Source of the DNA: Paraconexibacter antarcticus
GTDB taxonomy: Bacteria > Actinomycetota > Thermoleophilia > Solirubrobacterales > Solirubrobacteraceae
Assembly: GCF_024220175.1 (NCBI RefSeq)
Contig: NZ_CP098502.1
Coordinates: 2,542,001-2,606,000 of the forward strand
Direction: 5' to 3'
DNA: 64,000 nt
The translations under genes and the position numbers were made by a program. The notes below the pieces were generated by a model. It was not told where the DNA came from and did not search any database. It saw only the letters and a list, made by a program, of their open reading frames with translations. Each line of letters begins with the position of its first letter. Positions within the stretch are counted from its first letter, which is position 1. This document shows, in pieces, positions 47,617 to 57,109 of the stretch.

Positions 47617-47931
47617 GTGAACGGGCTCACGCGCATCCCGATCGCGTCGGTGCGACCGGGCGACATCGTGTTCTTCGCGCTGAACCAGGCGATGCCCGCC
47701 GGACACCACGCATCCCACGAGGCCCTCGTCATCGGACGTCCCCGCGGCGGCCGAGTCCGAACGGTCGAAGGGAACTCCGCCGGTCAGCTCTCGCGTCAAC
47801 GCCGCCGCAACACCCCACGGCTCCGCGCCGGCCGCCGGCTCCTGCTCGAGGTCGCCGCCGACCGAGCCGGCGATGTCCAACAGCGGCCCCGAGCGGGCGC
47901 GGGGTCAGAAGGGGCTCGCACCCGGCCCTAA
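47617..47931 (+). pseudogene. Fragment of a CHAP/NlpC-like secreted peptidase
   Basis: The frame from GTG 47617 begins NGLTRIPIASVRPGDIVFFA, followed by a histidine-bearing HASHEALVIGRPRGGRVRTV EGNS. The GD-x-VFF element and the later VEGNSAG resemble NlpC/P60 or CHAP amidases, but the catalytic Cys is missing and the sequence after VEGNS is Arg-rich and unconvincing. Possibly a remnant of a larger gene. Confidence 0.4.
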
Positions 47932-47937
47932 GCACTC

Positions 47938-48102
47938 GTGCCGATCCGGCGGCGCCCTCGCAGAAGGACCGCAGCAGCGGCCCCGGCAACCGTCGACGCC
48001 GCGACGGTGTCCTACGCCGGTGGCGACCACGGTCAGCTGATCTACACGGCCGACGGTGGCGAGACGTTGAACACGGCGGTTGGCTACGAGGCTGCTGCGT
48101 GA
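47938..48102 (+). pseudogene. Out-of-frame N-terminal part of the RTX protein
   Basis: From GTG 47938 the frame encodes PIRRRPRRRTAAAAPATVDA then ATVSYAGGDHGQLIYTADGG ETLNTAVGYE, ending at a TGA at 48100. This is the type of short domain (LxYTAxxGExN) that precedes RTX repeats in related actinobacteria. The RTX frame begins on the overlapping GTG (48099) in a different phase, so a frameshift near 48095 has probably split one gene. Confidence 0.6.
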
Positions 48103-49622
48103 CGTCGGGGGGCGTCACCTACGACTGCGCGACCTTCTACGGCGACGCGTTCACGTCGTACCCGTCGGCCTGCGCGGTCGAGGCCGGCAACGACTTGTCG
48201 TGCATCCTGGATCCAGACCACAGCGGGCTGCGCGTCGAAGGTGGCGCCGGCAACGACGGCGTCGTCTTCTACCAGGCGGGCGCGACCGGGGGCTTCCCCG
48301 CCGGCGCGCCCTACAAGCTCGCTGCCGACGGCAACGATGGCAACGACACGCTGATCGGTGGCGACGCCGATGAGACGCTCGCCGGTGGCGGCGGGGCCGA
48401 TCGCCTGACCGGGCGCGGCGGCAGCGACACATTCGACGGCGGCGACGGCAACGACACGCTGTCCGGCGACGGCGATTCCCAGTACTCGACCATCGACAAC
48501 GGCGGCGACGACATCCTCCACGGCGGCGCCGGCGACGACCGACTCACCGGCGACGCCGTCGACCAGAACGCCCGCATCGGCCACGACGTTCTCGACGGAG
48601 GAGCCGGCACCGACACCGTCTACGGCGACTGGTATCGCTACGACGGCAACGCCAACGACGAGGATCCCGCGCCCACCGCCACCCTCGACGGTGTGGCGAA
48701 CGACGGCCGTCCCGGCGAGAACGACGACGTGCAGGCGGTCGAGCGCATCGACACCGGCTACCAACCGTCCCATCCGGCACCCGGGGCGAGGTACACGGGC
48801 AGCGATGCGGCGGAGACCTTCAACCTGATCTTCACGAACGGCACCGTCTCGGCAGGCGGCGGGGATGATGTCGTCACGGGAAGCGATCTGGCCGACACGC
48901 TCGACGGGGGTGCCGGCGCCGACCAGATCTCCGGCGGGTTCGGCAACGACGTCATCACCGGCGGGCCCGGTCAGGACGACATCGGCGGGGACCGCACCGC
49001 TGCGTGCTTCTACGGCCCGATCTACGGCACCTGCACCGTGGGGTCGGGTAACGACACGATCTACGCACAGGACGGCGAGAAGGACACCATCGATGGCGGG
49101 CCCGGCACCGACACCGCGCACGTGGACGCCATCGACGTGGTGACCGGCTGCGAGACGCTCGACGTCACCGCCGCCGACGACGACGACGACGCCGACGCCG
49201 ACGCCGACTGCCTCCGCGTCGGGTCCGACCACGGTTCCGACCGTGCAGCGCGCCCCCGCGAGGGCGGCGGCGCCGGTCCTCACGGTGCCCCGGCAGTCGC
49301 CGCGCCTGATCGTCCGGCGCCGGGCGGTCATCGTGCGCTGCCGGCTTCAGGCCGCAGGCCGCTGACCGTGCAGGCCCTGGTCGGTACGCGCGATGCGCGA
49401 CGCCTCGGTCTCCATGTGCGCCGCGGCGCGCGCACCGTCACGCTCACCCGGCGGATCGTCACGCTCAAGCGTGCCGGGGCCGTGTCGCTGTCGCTGCGCC
49501 TCTCGCGGAAGGCGTCCGCGCGACTGCGGCGCCTGCGCGCGCTCAGGATCACGCTGGTCTCGACGGCGACCTACGCCTCCAGGCACCGATCGGCGAGGCG
49601 GTCGATCACGCTGCGCCGTTGA
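48099..49622 (+). CDS. RTX-type calcium-binding repeat protein
   Basis: A 507-aa frame rich in the nonapeptide GGxGxDxUx. Repeats include GGDADETLAGGGGADRLTGR then GGSDTFDGGDGNDTLSGDGD, LHGGAGDDRLTGDAVDQ, LDGGAGADQISGGFGNDVIT GGPGQDD and IDGGPGTDTAHVDAIDVVTG, each forming a beta roll that binds Ca2+. A cysteine pair in TYDCATF and CETLDV is present. The C-terminal 90 residues are Arg-rich with beta strands (SLSLRLSRKASARLRRLRAL), a frequent terminal module of Solirubrobacter-like surface proteins. No signal peptide can be placed in this frame; the likely N-terminus is in the previous feature. Confidence 0.82.
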   Translation: MTSGGVTYDCATFYGDAFTSYPSACAVEAGNDLSCILDPDHSGLRVEGGAGNDGVVFYQAGATGGFPAGAPYKLAADGNDGNDTLIGGDADETLAGGGGADRLTGRGGSDTFDGGDGNDTLSGDGDSQYSTIDNGGDDILHGGAGDDRLTGDAVDQNARIGHDVLDGGAGTDTVYGDWYRYDGNANDEDPAPTATLDGVANDGRPGENDDVQAVERIDTGYQPSHPAPGARYTGSDAAETFNLIFTNGTVSAGGGDDVVTGSDLADTLDGGAGADQISGGFGNDVITGGPGQDDIGGDRTAACFYGPIYGTCTVGSGNDTIYAQDGEKDTIDGGPGTDTAHVDAIDVVTGCETLDVTAADDDDDADADADCLRVGSDHGSDRAARPREGGGAGPHGAPAVAAPDRPAPGGHRALPASGRRPLTVQALVGTRDARRLGLHVRRGARTVTLTRRIVTLKRAGAVSLSLRLSRKASARLRRLRALRITLVSTATYASRHRSARRSITLRR

Positions 49623-49943
49623 CCGGCGGCGGGTGGGCGCCGGCGCACCCGATCGCGCGGCAGCGGCGCCGTCCGCGCGGGCGCCGCGGCGCCCGTCACG
49701 GCGCGCCCCCGGCGCCGGGAGCCCTCGACCGAGACGCACGCGCGGGCGGGCGCAGGACCCGCCCGAACGCGCGATCTCGGCGGAGCGGACGCCGGGCCGC
49801 CTGCGGCGGCATGTACTGTTCTGCGCCGCGCGGCGTATTTGACGCCGTAGACCGCGAGCGGGTGCGCGCGGTCTCTGGTCTTCCCGGCACCGGCTGCCGG
49901 GCGCCCACCCGGACGTTCTCGACGGACAAGGAGCTGTTGGCAA
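49623..49943. other. 321-bp region upstream of pntA, no gene seen
   Basis: There is no convincing coding frame. A perfect 7-bp hairpin CCCGGCA-CCGGC-TGCCGGG occurs at 49883-49901, 42 bp before the pntA start, and an AAGGAG at 49928-49933 is its ribosome binding site. The region probably contains the pntAB promoter and a leader hairpin. Confidence 0.5.
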
Positions 49944-51476
49944 ATGGTGATCGGTGTGCTGAAGGAGGCGCAAGCGGGAGAGACGCGGGTCGCCGCGACG
50001 CCGGCGACCGTCGAGCAGCTCCTCAAGCTCGGCTACGAGGTCGTCGTGGAACGCGAGGCCGGTGAGGCCTCGAGCTTCACGGACGACGCGTACGTCGACG
50101 CCGGCGCGAGCATCGGAGATGCGCTGTCGGCCGACGTCGTGTTCGGCGTGAACGCCCCGTCGAAGGCGCAGCTGGACGGCCTGAAGCAGGGGGCGACGCT
50201 CGTCTCGCTGCTCTCCCCGCGGCTCGACCAGGACATGGTCGACGACCTGGCCCGGCGGCCGATCACGGCGCTCTCGATGGACGCGGTGCCGCGCATCTCG
50301 CGCGCCCAGTCGCTCGACGTGCTCTCGTCGATGGCGAACATCGCGGGCTACCGCGCCGTCGTCGAGGCCGCCCACACCTACGGCCGCTTCTTCACCGGTC
50401 AGGTCACCGCCGCCGGCAAGGTCAACCCCGCGAAGGTCCTCGTCGCCGGCGTCGGCGTCGCCGGCCTCGCCGCGATCGGCGCCGCCGGCAGCATGGGGGC
50501 GATCGTCTACGCGACCGACCCGCGGCCCGAGGTGGCCGACCAGGTCAAGTCGCTCGGCGGCGAGTACCTCTCGGTCGAGTCCGCCGAGGCGGAGGTCAGC
50601 GCGACGGGCTACGCGAAGGAGATGTCCGACGACTACAACCAGCGTGCCGCGGACCTCTACGCGAAGCTCGCGCCGGACGTCGACATCATCATCACGACGG
50701 CCCTCATCCCGGGCCGCCCGGCGCCGACGCTCATCACCGCCGACATGGTCGCGTCGATGAAGGCCGGCAGCGTCATCGTCGACATGGCCGCCGCGAACGG
50801 CGGCAACGTCGAGGGCACCGTCAAGGGCCGGTCGGTCGTCACCGAGAACGGCGTGACGATCATCGGCTACACCGACCTCGCCGGCCGCCTGCCGGCGCAG
50901 GCGTCGCAGCTGTACGGCACGAACCTCGTGAACCTCATGAAGCTCATGACGCCCGAGAAGGACGGCGTCCTCGTGCTCGACTTCGACGACGTCGTGCAGC
51001 GGTCGATGACGATCGTCCGCCAGGGCGAGCTGACATGGCCGCCGCCGGAGGTGCAGGTCTCCGCCGCGCCGGCCGCGCGGGCGGGTGGGTCGGCATCCGC
51101 GCCCGAGCCGGTCGCGCCCCCCGAGCCGATGTCCGACGACAAGCGGCTCGTCATCGTCCTCGCCGCCGCCACGGTCTTCTTCATCCTCGCCGCGATCGCG
51201 CCCGCGACGCTCGTGCCGCACCTGACGGTCTTCGCGCTGGCGATCGTCATCGGCTACTACGTCATCGGGCACGTGCACCATGCGCTGCACACCCCGCTCA
51301 TGTCGGTGACGAACGCGATCTCCGGCATCATCGTCGTCGGCGGCCTGATCCAGATCGGGCGTCACGACGACGGGATCACGGCGATCTCGACCCTCGCGAT
51401 CCTGCTCGCGAGCATCAACGTCTTCGGCGGCTTCGCGGTGACCCGCCGCATGCTTGCCATGTTCTCCAGGAGCTAG
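49944..51476 (+). CDS. pntA: NAD(P) transhydrogenase subunit alpha
   Basis: A 510-aa subunit of the proton-translocating transhydrogenase, which couples hydride transfer between NADH and NADP+ to proton influx. Domain [21 protein letters not shown], the NAD-binding [20 protein letters not shown], and the RxQ loop region [23 protein letters not shown]. After a Pro/Ala-rich linker (residues 375-405), four membrane helices of domain II follow, including [20 protein letters not shown]. This is the E. coli-type layout, in which domain I and the first helices are one chain, rather than the split PntAA/PntAB form. pntB follows after 6 bp. Confidence 0.96.
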   Translation: MVIGVLKEAQAGETRVAATPATVEQLLKLGYEVVVEREAGEASSFTDDAYVDAGASIGDALSADVVFGVNAPSKAQLDGLKQGATLVSLLSPRLDQDMVDDLARRPITALSMDAVPRISRAQSLDVLSSMANIAGYRAVVEAAHTYGRFFTGQVTAAGKVNPAKVLVAGVGVAGLAAIGAAGSMGAIVYATDPRPEVADQVKSLGGEYLSVESAEAEVSATGYAKEMSDDYNQRAADLYAKLAPDVDIIITTALIPGRPAPTLITADMVASMKAGSVIVDMAAANGGNVEGTVKGRSVVTENGVTIIGYTDLAGRLPAQASQLYGTNLVNLMKLMTPEKDGVLVLDFDDVVQRSMTIVRQGELTWPPPEVQVSAAPAARAGGSASAPEPVAPPEPMSDDKRLVIVLAAATVFFILAAIAPATLVPHLTVFALAIVIGYYVIGHVHHALHTPLMSVTNAISGIIVVGGLIQIGRHDDGITAISTLAILLASINVFGGFAVTRRMLAMFSRS

Positions 51477-51482
51477 AGCCCC

Positions 51483-52907
51483 ATGTCCCTTACTCCTACG
51501 GTCGCGGCCCAGGCCGCGTACATCGTCGCCGCGCTGCTCTTCATCGCGGCCCTCGCCGGCCTGTCCAAGCACGAGACCGCCAAGGTCGGCCTGAAGTACG
51601 GCATGGCCGGCATGGGCATCGCGCTCGTCGCCACCATCTGGCTCGCGATCGACGGCGACATCCAGGGCTCGGGCCTCGTCCTCATGCTCATCGCCATCGG
51701 CGTCGGTGCCGCCATCGGCCTCTGGCGCGCACGGATCGTCGAGATGACCGGCATGCCGGAGCTCATCGCGCTCCTGCACAGCTTCGTCGGCCTCGCCGCC
51801 GTGCTCGTCGGGTGGAACGGCTTCCTCCAGGTCGAACATCGCAAGAACGGGGAGGAGTGGCAGCACCTCGACGTCCTCGGGACGCTCGGCGTGCACCATG
51901 CGGAGGTCGCGATCGGCATCTTCATCGGCGCCGTGACGTTCACCGGGTCGATCATCGCCAACCTCAAGCTGTCGGCGAAGATCAACTCCAAGCCGCTCAT
52001 GCTGCCGGGCAAGAACGCGATCAACCTCGGGTCGCTCGTCGTCTTCGCGCTGCTGACGGTGTGGTTCTGCTCGAGCCCCGGCGTGGTCCCGCTCGCCCTT
52101 GCGACGGTCCTCGCGCTCGCCCTCGGCCTGCACCTCGTGGCCTCGATCGGCGGCGGCGACATGCCCGTCGTCGTCTCGATGCTCAACTCGTACTCCGGCT
52201 GGGCGGCCGCGGCGTCGGGCTTCCTGCTCGACAACGACGCGCTCATCATCACCGGTGCGCTCGTCGGCTCCTCGGGTGCGTACCTGAGCTACATCATGTG
52301 CGAGGCGATGAACCGCTCGTTCGTCTCCGTCATCGCCGGCGGCTTCGGCATCGAGGCGCCGTCGGGCGACGACACGGACTACGGCGAGCACCGGGAGATC
52401 AACGCCGAGGGCGCCGCCGACCTCCTGAAGTCGGCGAAGTCCGTGATCATCACGCCCGGCTACGGCATGGCCGTCGCCCAGGCGCAGCACGGCGTCGCCG
52501 ACCTGACGCGCAAGCTCCGCGAGGCCGGCGTCGAGGTCCGCTTCGGCATCCACCCGGTCGCCGGCCGCCTGCCCGGCCACATGAACGTCCTGCTCGCGGA
52601 GGCGAAGGTCCCGTACGACATCGTCCTGGAGATGGACGAGATCAACGACGACTTCGCCGACACGTCGGTCGTCCTCGTCATCGGCGCGAACGACACCGTC
52701 AACCCGGCCGCCTCGGAGGACCCGGGCAGCCCGATCGCCGGCATGCCGGTCCTCCACGTCTGGGAGGCCGAGCACGTCATCGTCTTCAAGCGGTCGATGG
52801 CCTCGGGGTACGCGGGCGTCCAGAACCCGCTGTTCTTCCGCGACAACACGCAGATGCTCTTCGGCGACGCGAAGGACCGCGTCGAGGACATCCTCAAGGC
52901 GCTCTGA
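51483..52907 (+). CDS. pntB: NAD(P) transhydrogenase subunit beta
   Basis: A 474-aa membrane and NADP-binding subunit. About nine hydrophobic helices, including [20 protein letters not shown] and the conserved [20 protein letters not shown] with His/Asp/Asn residues important for proton transfer, precede the C-terminal NADP(H) domain from about residue 310. There [40 protein letters not shown] and [20 protein letters not shown] are all family signatures. It is in the same operon as pntA. Its role is to supply NADPH at the expense of the proton gradient. Confidence 0.97.
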   Translation: MSLTPTVAAQAAYIVAALLFIAALAGLSKHETAKVGLKYGMAGMGIALVATIWLAIDGDIQGSGLVLMLIAIGVGAAIGLWRARIVEMTGMPELIALLHSFVGLAAVLVGWNGFLQVEHRKNGEEWQHLDVLGTLGVHHAEVAIGIFIGAVTFTGSIIANLKLSAKINSKPLMLPGKNAINLGSLVVFALLTVWFCSSPGVVPLALATVLALALGLHLVASIGGGDMPVVVSMLNSYSGWAAAASGFLLDNDALIITGALVGSSGAYLSYIMCEAMNRSFVSVIAGGFGIEAPSGDDTDYGEHREINAEGAADLLKSAKSVIITPGYGMAVAQAQHGVADLTRKLREAGVEVRFGIHPVAGRLPGHMNVLLAEAKVPYDIVLEMDEINDDFADTSVVLVIGANDTVNPAASEDPGSPIAGMPVLHVWEAEHVIVFKRSMASGYAGVQNPLFFRDNTQMLFGDAKDRVEDILKAL

Positions 52908-52908
52908 G

Positions 52909-52929
52909 CGGCCGGCCCGCCGCCGGCCG
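52909..52929. terminator. Hairpin terminator between pntB and the flavoprotein gene
   Basis: CGGCCGGC-CCGCC-GCCGGCCG: a perfect 8-bp stem with 5-nt loop starting 2 bp after the pntB stop. The genes converge, so it can serve both directions. Confidence 0.7.
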
Positions 52930-52936
52930 TCGTGGC

Positions 52937-54319
52937 TCAGGCCATGACGGCCCCGTGGATGCGGGCCAGCAGCTCGGGGCGGGGTGGCCCCGGCGGCGGC
53001 GGGGGCGCCTGGATCAGCCCGGCGAAGATCGCCTCGATGCGCGCGTGCAGCGCGGTGTCGTCGTCGAACCGGGCGGTGCGGTCGAGCAGGCCGATGCGGC
53101 GGATCGTGCTCCGGAGGACCGCGTCGTCGTGTGGTGCGGCGGCGAGCGCGGTGGCGAACGAGAACAGCTCGTAGCAGCCGTCCGCACGCCCGACGTCCAG
53201 GGGTTCGCCGGCCCAGCGGCGACTGCGCGCCGCGTCCGCCGCGCAGGCGAGCCCGTGGCGTTCGCGCGCCTCGGACGCCGCCGCCGCCATGAACCGGTCG
53301 CGCACGTCGTCGCGCCCGGCCGCGTCGCCGGCGGCCGTGGCGAGGGCCTGGGCGTGGACGAGCGCGAACGAGACGCCGTAGGCGAAGGCCGGGTCGGTGT
53401 GGCACAGGGCGTCGCCCACCGTCACCACCCGCCGGAGGCCGGGATCGGCGAAGCGCGCGGTGTTCATGAGCCCGCCCATCGGCATGACCTCGGTGATCGG
53501 GGTCCCGTGGCCCGGTGACGTCATCCGGTCCAGGGGCCGGATCGCCGCACATGCGCCCATCCACGCGCGCTCGTCGCGCAGGACGCGCAGCTCGCGGTCG
53601 GCCGCGGGCGCCAGCAGGATGACCGCGTAGGTGCGGTTGTCGCCGCGGAACGTGTTGAAGCCGAGGTAGCCGAGGTCACCCCGCGGGTTCAGCAGCGGCC
53701 AGGCGAGGTGCTCGGCGCCGTCGGCGAGGCGGAAGTACCGGCAGAAGTAGATCGCCCCGGAATCGGTCGGCTCGGACCCCGCGCGGGGCCAGCCGGCCGG
53801 GCAGCGGTAGCGGCCGAGCGCGTCCACGACGACGTCACCGCGAACCGGCTCCGCGCCCGCGACGGTGACGCCGCCCGCGCTGCGTCCGTCCTCGGCGCGC
53901 AGGATGCCGGTGACCTGCGTCCCGCCGCGCAGCTCGACGCCCGGCTCGGACGTCGCCGCGCGCCGGAGGGCCCACTCGATGACGGGACGACGCGCCCACA
54001 GGTAGACGAGGTCCTCGTCGCCGGGCTGCGGCGGGCCCCGCAGCCCGGCCGCGAGGTCCTGCGGCTCGGCGCCGGCGTCGAGCAGCAGCTCGAGGACGTC
54101 CGGGGCCAGCTCGCCGAGCACCTTGCGCCCCCGCGGCAACAGCGCGTGCGGCTGCCGGTAGTGCGGGATCCCGCGCCGGGTGACGCCGAACGCATCGCCC
54201 GCCGCGATGCCGGGCGGGACCGCGTCGCGCTCGAGCACGACCGCACGGTGTCCCGCACGCGCCACGGCGAGCGCGCACGCGAGCCCGGCGACGCCGCCCC
54301 CGGCCACCACGAACCGCAT
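52937..54319 (-). CDS. FAD-dependent oxidoreductase/monooxygenase
   Basis: A 460-aa flavoprotein of the group that includes class A monooxygenases and geranylgeranyl reductase-like proteins. The dinucleotide fold starts MRFVVAGGGVAGLACALAVA, with VVLERD as second strand end. RRVVTVGDALCHTDPAFAYG VSFALVHAQALA is the GD(A) motif near the flavin ribityl chain. A substrate-domain segment reads AGDAFGVTRRGIPHYRQPHA LLPRG, resembling halogenase/monooxygenase-like proteins of actinobacteria. There is no membrane segment. It stands alone, convergent with pntB and divergent from the MoaD-like gene. The substrate is unknown. Confidence 0.85.
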   Translation of the reverse strand: MRFVVAGGGVAGLACALAVARAGHRAVVLERDAVPPGIAAGDAFGVTRRGIPHYRQPHALLPRGRKVLGELAPDVLELLLDAGAEPQDLAAGLRGPPQPGDEDLVYLWARRPVIEWALRRAATSEPGVELRGGTQVTGILRAEDGRSAGGVTVAGAEPVRGDVVVDALGRYRCPAGWPRAGSEPTDSGAIYFCRYFRLADGAEHLAWPLLNPRGDLGYLGFNTFRGDNRTYAVILLAPAADRELRVLRDERAWMGACAAIRPLDRMTSPGHGTPITEVMPMGGLMNTARFADPGLRRVVTVGDALCHTDPAFAYGVSFALVHAQALATAAGDAAGRDDVRDRFMAAAASEARERHGLACAADAARSRRWAGEPLDVGRADGCYELFSFATALAAAPHDDAVLRSTIRRIGLLDRTARFDDDTALHARIEAIFAGLIQAPPPPPGPPRPELLARIHGAVMA

Positions 54320-54415
54320 GGCCCGACGGTACTCCTCGCCTCGCGGTGTTCCAAGCCGCGCCGGCGCCAGCGGGCGGACCGATGAGTTTCGCGGGCGGCG
54401 GCGGTCTGGGGGACG

Positions 54416-54682
54416 ATGCCCCTACTGCGCCTCCGCGGACCGCTGAAGCAGCTCGCCGGCGACCGCGCCGACCACGAGCTGGCCGGCGCGACCGTCGCGG
54501 AGGTGCTCGGCGCGCTCGAGCGCGAGCATCCGGCGGTGGCCGGCTGGATCGTCGACGAGCGCGGGCGGATCCGCCGCCACATCAACGTGTTCGTCAACGG
54601 TGAGTGGGCGGACGGAGAGACGGGGGTCGCCGCCGGCGACCGCGTCGAGGTCATACCAGCGATTTCGGGAGGATCGACATGA
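54416..54682 (+). CDS. MoaD/ThiS-like ubiquitin-fold protein
   Basis: An 88-aa beta-grasp protein: MPLLRLRGPLKQLAGDRADH, then VAEVLGALEREHPAVAGWIV and RRHINVFVNGEWADGETGVA AGDRVEVIPAISGGST. INVFVNGE and the VEVIPAISGG end are classical for MoaD/ThiS sulfur carriers. However, three residues (here S-T) follow the second glycine, so activation would need the tail to be trimmed or the protein is not a sulfur donor. It overlaps the BNR-repeat gene by 4 bp, a pairing conserved in actinobacteria and suggestive of a common function. Confidence 0.88.
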   Translation: MPLLRLRGPLKQLAGDRADHELAGATVAEVLGALEREHPAVAGWIVDERGRIRRHINVFVNGEWADGETGVAAGDRVEVIPAISGGST

Positions 54683-55743
54683 CGGAGCTCGTCATCGGCA
54701 CCAAGAAGGGCCTGTTCGTGCTGGAGGGCGAGGCGGGCGGCCCGTTCGCGGTCACCGCCCGCGCGTTCGCGGGGGAGCCGGTCGAGTACGCCTGCCGGGA
54801 CCCGCGTAGCGGACGGCTGCTCGCGGGGATGACGTCCCCGTTCTACGGGCCGAAGCTCATGTACGCCGATGACGCGGCGGGCGAGTGGCGTGAGGCGGCC
54901 GGCGTCGCCCTGCCGGAGGGCGGCGAGGCAGCGCTCGAGCGGATCTGGGTCATCACCACGGGCGAGGCCGACGGGCTCGTGTACCTCGGCGGCGACCCGG
55001 GCGTGCTGTTCGTCAGCCGCGACGGCGGGGAGACGTGGACGCTCAACGAGGCGCTGTGGAACGAGCCCTCCCGCCCGACCTGGCAGCCCGGCGGCGGCGG
55101 GCTGTGCCTGCACTCGATCGTTCCGTGGCCGGGCGAGCCCGACCGGCTCGCCATCGCGGTCTCGGCCGCCGGCATGTGGCTCACCGACGACGGCGGCGAG
55201 TCGTGGCGGCGCGGCAACGGCGGCCTGCGCCCCCGGTACCTCCCCGAGGACGTGTCCCCCGACGAGGTCGCCCTCTGCGTGCACCACGTCGAGCGCTCGG
55301 CGCAGCGGCCCGAACGCCTGTTCATGCAGTTCCACGGCGGCGTCTACCGCTCGGACGACGGCGGAGCCGGCTGGACGGCGATCGGCGACGGGCTGCCGTC
55401 GGACTTCGGCTTCCCGCTCATGACCGATCCCGCGGACCCCGACAGCGCGTACGTCATCCCGCTCACCGCCGACACCGACCGCGTCACGCCCGACGGCCGC
55501 GTCAACGTGTTCGAGACCCGTGACGCGGGTGCCACGTGGACCGCGCGGGGCGACGGCCTGCCTCAGCAGCACGCGTACCTCACCGTGCTGCGCCAGGCCT
55601 TCACGCGTCACGGTGCGGGCGACGGGCTCGAGCTGTACTTCGGCGCGACGTCGGGGGACGTCTTCGGCACCGGCGACGCGGGGGTGACGTGGTTCGAGGT
55701 CGCCACCCGCCTGCCGCCGGTGTACTCGGTCGCGGCGACCTGA
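54679..55743 (+). CDS. BNR/sialidase-like propeller protein
   Basis: A 354-aa cytosolic-looking protein with repeats of the Asp-box/BNR type: VSRDGGETWTLNEALWNEPS, LTDDGGESWRRGNGGLRPRY, RSDDGGAGWTAIGDGLPSDF and ETRDAGATWTARGDGLPQQH, plus a last degenerate GTGDAGVTWFEVATRLPPVY. Four or five such blades form a beta-propeller like exo-alpha-sialidases and the Ycf48 family. There is no signal peptide, so it is not likely to act on surface sialic acid. It is translationally coupled to the MoaD-like gene (ATGA), suggesting a scaffold or sensor role in that pathway. Confidence 0.88.
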   Translation: MTELVIGTKKGLFVLEGEAGGPFAVTARAFAGEPVEYACRDPRSGRLLAGMTSPFYGPKLMYADDAAGEWREAAGVALPEGGEAALERIWVITTGEADGLVYLGGDPGVLFVSRDGGETWTLNEALWNEPSRPTWQPGGGGLCLHSIVPWPGEPDRLAIAVSAAGMWLTDDGGESWRRGNGGLRPRYLPEDVSPDEVALCVHHVERSAQRPERLFMQFHGGVYRSDDGGAGWTAIGDGLPSDFGFPLMTDPADPDSAYVIPLTADTDRVTPDGRVNVFETRDAGATWTARGDGLPQQHAYLTVLRQAFTRHGAGDGLELYFGATSGDVFGTGDAGVTWFEVATRLPPVYSVAAT

Positions 55744-55774
55744 CGTCGCCGCCCGGCCACCGCCACATCGCCCT

Positions 55775-55796
55775 CGGCTCTTCGACGGCTGAGCCG
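55775..55796. terminator. Short hairpin between convergent genes
   Basis: CGGCTC-TTCGACGGCT-GAGCCG lies in the 64-bp gap between the BNR gene and the SGNH hydrolase gene, which end towards each other. The 6-bp stem gives only modest support. Confidence 0.45.
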
Positions 55797-55807
55797 TCCG
55801 CGCGCGC

Positions 55808-57109
55808 TCAGGGCGCGGGAGACGGCTTGCCGCGGATCGCGGCGGCGGCCTCCTGGGCCTCGATCGCGGTCCCCGACGCGTTCAGGTGCACCCCGTCGGG
55901 CTCACGCACGTCGACGTCGCGGCCCCGGTCGTGCAGGTACTCCTGGTACCCGTGCGGTGAGAACAGCAGGTCCGCGCGGAGCACCGTGACCCGGGTGCGT
56001 CCCTTGGCCGCGGCGAGGATGGCCGCGTTGACGGCGTTCACGACGACCTGCCGCGCCGGTGCCCGCTGGGCGACGATCGTCTCGTAGAAGACCCGGGTCC
56101 CCCCGCGGCGGTAGATGTCCATGACGCGCGCCACCCGCCGCGTGTACTCGGTGACCCAGGCGGCGTCGCAGCAGGCGTGGCTCGTCCCGTCGGCGGTCTT
56201 CATGGAGAAGCCCTCGGCGGCACCGAGCGAGATGAGCACGACGTCGGGGTGGGAGGCGGCGACCTGCCGGTGGGCGAGCGCGGGCCACCCGTCGTTGAGG
56301 CTCATGGAGTACCCCGGGTGCACGTCGCTGACGACGTCCGCCGCGGCGCCGAGGTCGTCGGCGAGCGAGCTCTCGACGCCCTGCATCGTGGAGTCGCCGG
56401 TCGCGAGCACGACCGGCAGCGGCTTGACCGGGACGCTGCGCACGCCGACGGCGACGGTGTCGTGGACATGGAAGCCGGCGACGGCGAGGTCGAGCGTCCA
56501 GCGGCCGCGCTCGGCCGGCCGGAAGGTCCGCGTGAGCGTCGCCTTCGCCGCCGCGAACGGGATCGTGTGGCAGTCGCGCTGCCCGCTCGGCGCGGTGACG
56601 CACAGGCGGGTGCGGATGCCGCCGAGGCGCCAGCGGTCGACGAGGCGGACCCGGGTGGTGCGGCCGAGCGCGGCGGTCCGCGGCGCCTCGATCCGGAAGC
56701 GGTGCGCGCAGGACATCGTGCGGACACTCGCCAGTCCGCGCTGGGGCGCGCCGTCGACGATGGCGGTCGCGGCGAAGTGCCGCTCCAGGCGGCCGCAGCG
56801 CCAGGGCGCCGCCGAGCGCAGCTCGGTCACCCCGGCGTTCGGCGTGGTCTGCTCGCCGAGCTTCACCGCCCGCGCGCCGACGCACTCGTAGTACGTGACG
56901 GTCGCGCCCTGCGCGTTGAAGAAGAAGAGGTCGACGAGCCCGGTGCGGTTCGTGTTCGTCGTGAACGGCGCGGGATCAGCCGGGGCCGGGGCGCACGGCG
57001 GCTCCGCGGGCACCTGGGCGCGCGCGGCGTGGCCGGCGGTGAGCGGCACCAGCACGGCGAGCGCCATGACGGCGGCGGCCACGGGATGGACGAGGCGACG
57101 GACGTTCAC
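55808..57109 (-). CDS. Secreted SGNH/GDSL-type hydrolase
   Basis: A 433-aa exported protein. The signal sequence follows the GTG start at 57109 (NVRRLVHPVAAAVMALAVLV PLTAG). A beta-rich N-terminal domain of about 200 residues with Cys pairs (YECVG, RCGRL, MSCAH, LCVTA, RDCHT) comes before the hydrolase domain. The hydrolase has block I VVLATGDSTMQGVESSLADD (GDS), block III-like VVLISLGAAEGFSMKTADGT, and EPDGVHLNASG (the D-x-x-H catalytic pair). It resembles the DUF459 family of surface SGNH enzymes that act on acyl esters of glycans. It overlaps the upstream MFS gene by 4 bp (GTGA). Confidence 0.85.
   Translation of the reverse strand: MNVRRLVHPVAAAVMALAVLVPLTAGHAARAQVPAEPPCAPAPADPAPFTTNTNRTGLVDLFFFNAQGATVTYYECVGARAVKLGEQTTPNAGVTELRSAAPWRCGRLERHFAATAIVDGAPQRGLASVRTMSCAHRFRIEAPRTAALGRTTRVRLVDRWRLGGIRTRLCVTAPSGQRDCHTIPFAAAKATLTRTFRPAERGRWTLDLAVAGFHVHDTVAVGVRSVPVKPLPVVLATGDSTMQGVESSLADDLGAAADVVSDVHPGYSMSLNDGWPALAHRQVAASHPDVVLISLGAAEGFSMKTADGTSHACCDAAWVTEYTRRVARVMDIYRRGGTRVFYETIVAQRAPARQVVVNAVNAAILAAAKGRTRVTVLRADLLFSPHGYQEYLHDRGRDVDVREPDGVHLNASGTAIEAQEAAAAIRGKPSPAP

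Noticed and set aside
49142..49204. GAC/GCC repeat run in the RTX gene as a regulatory microsatellite
   Set aside because: It simply encodes the Asp/Ala-rich linker (DDDDDADADAD) after the last calcium-binding repeat.
49347..53564. 1405-codon minus-strand frame across pntAB
   Set aside because: Shadow of RTX, pntA and pntB, with composition dominated by Arg/Asp/Glu/His. Real genes with clear motifs are on the plus strand.
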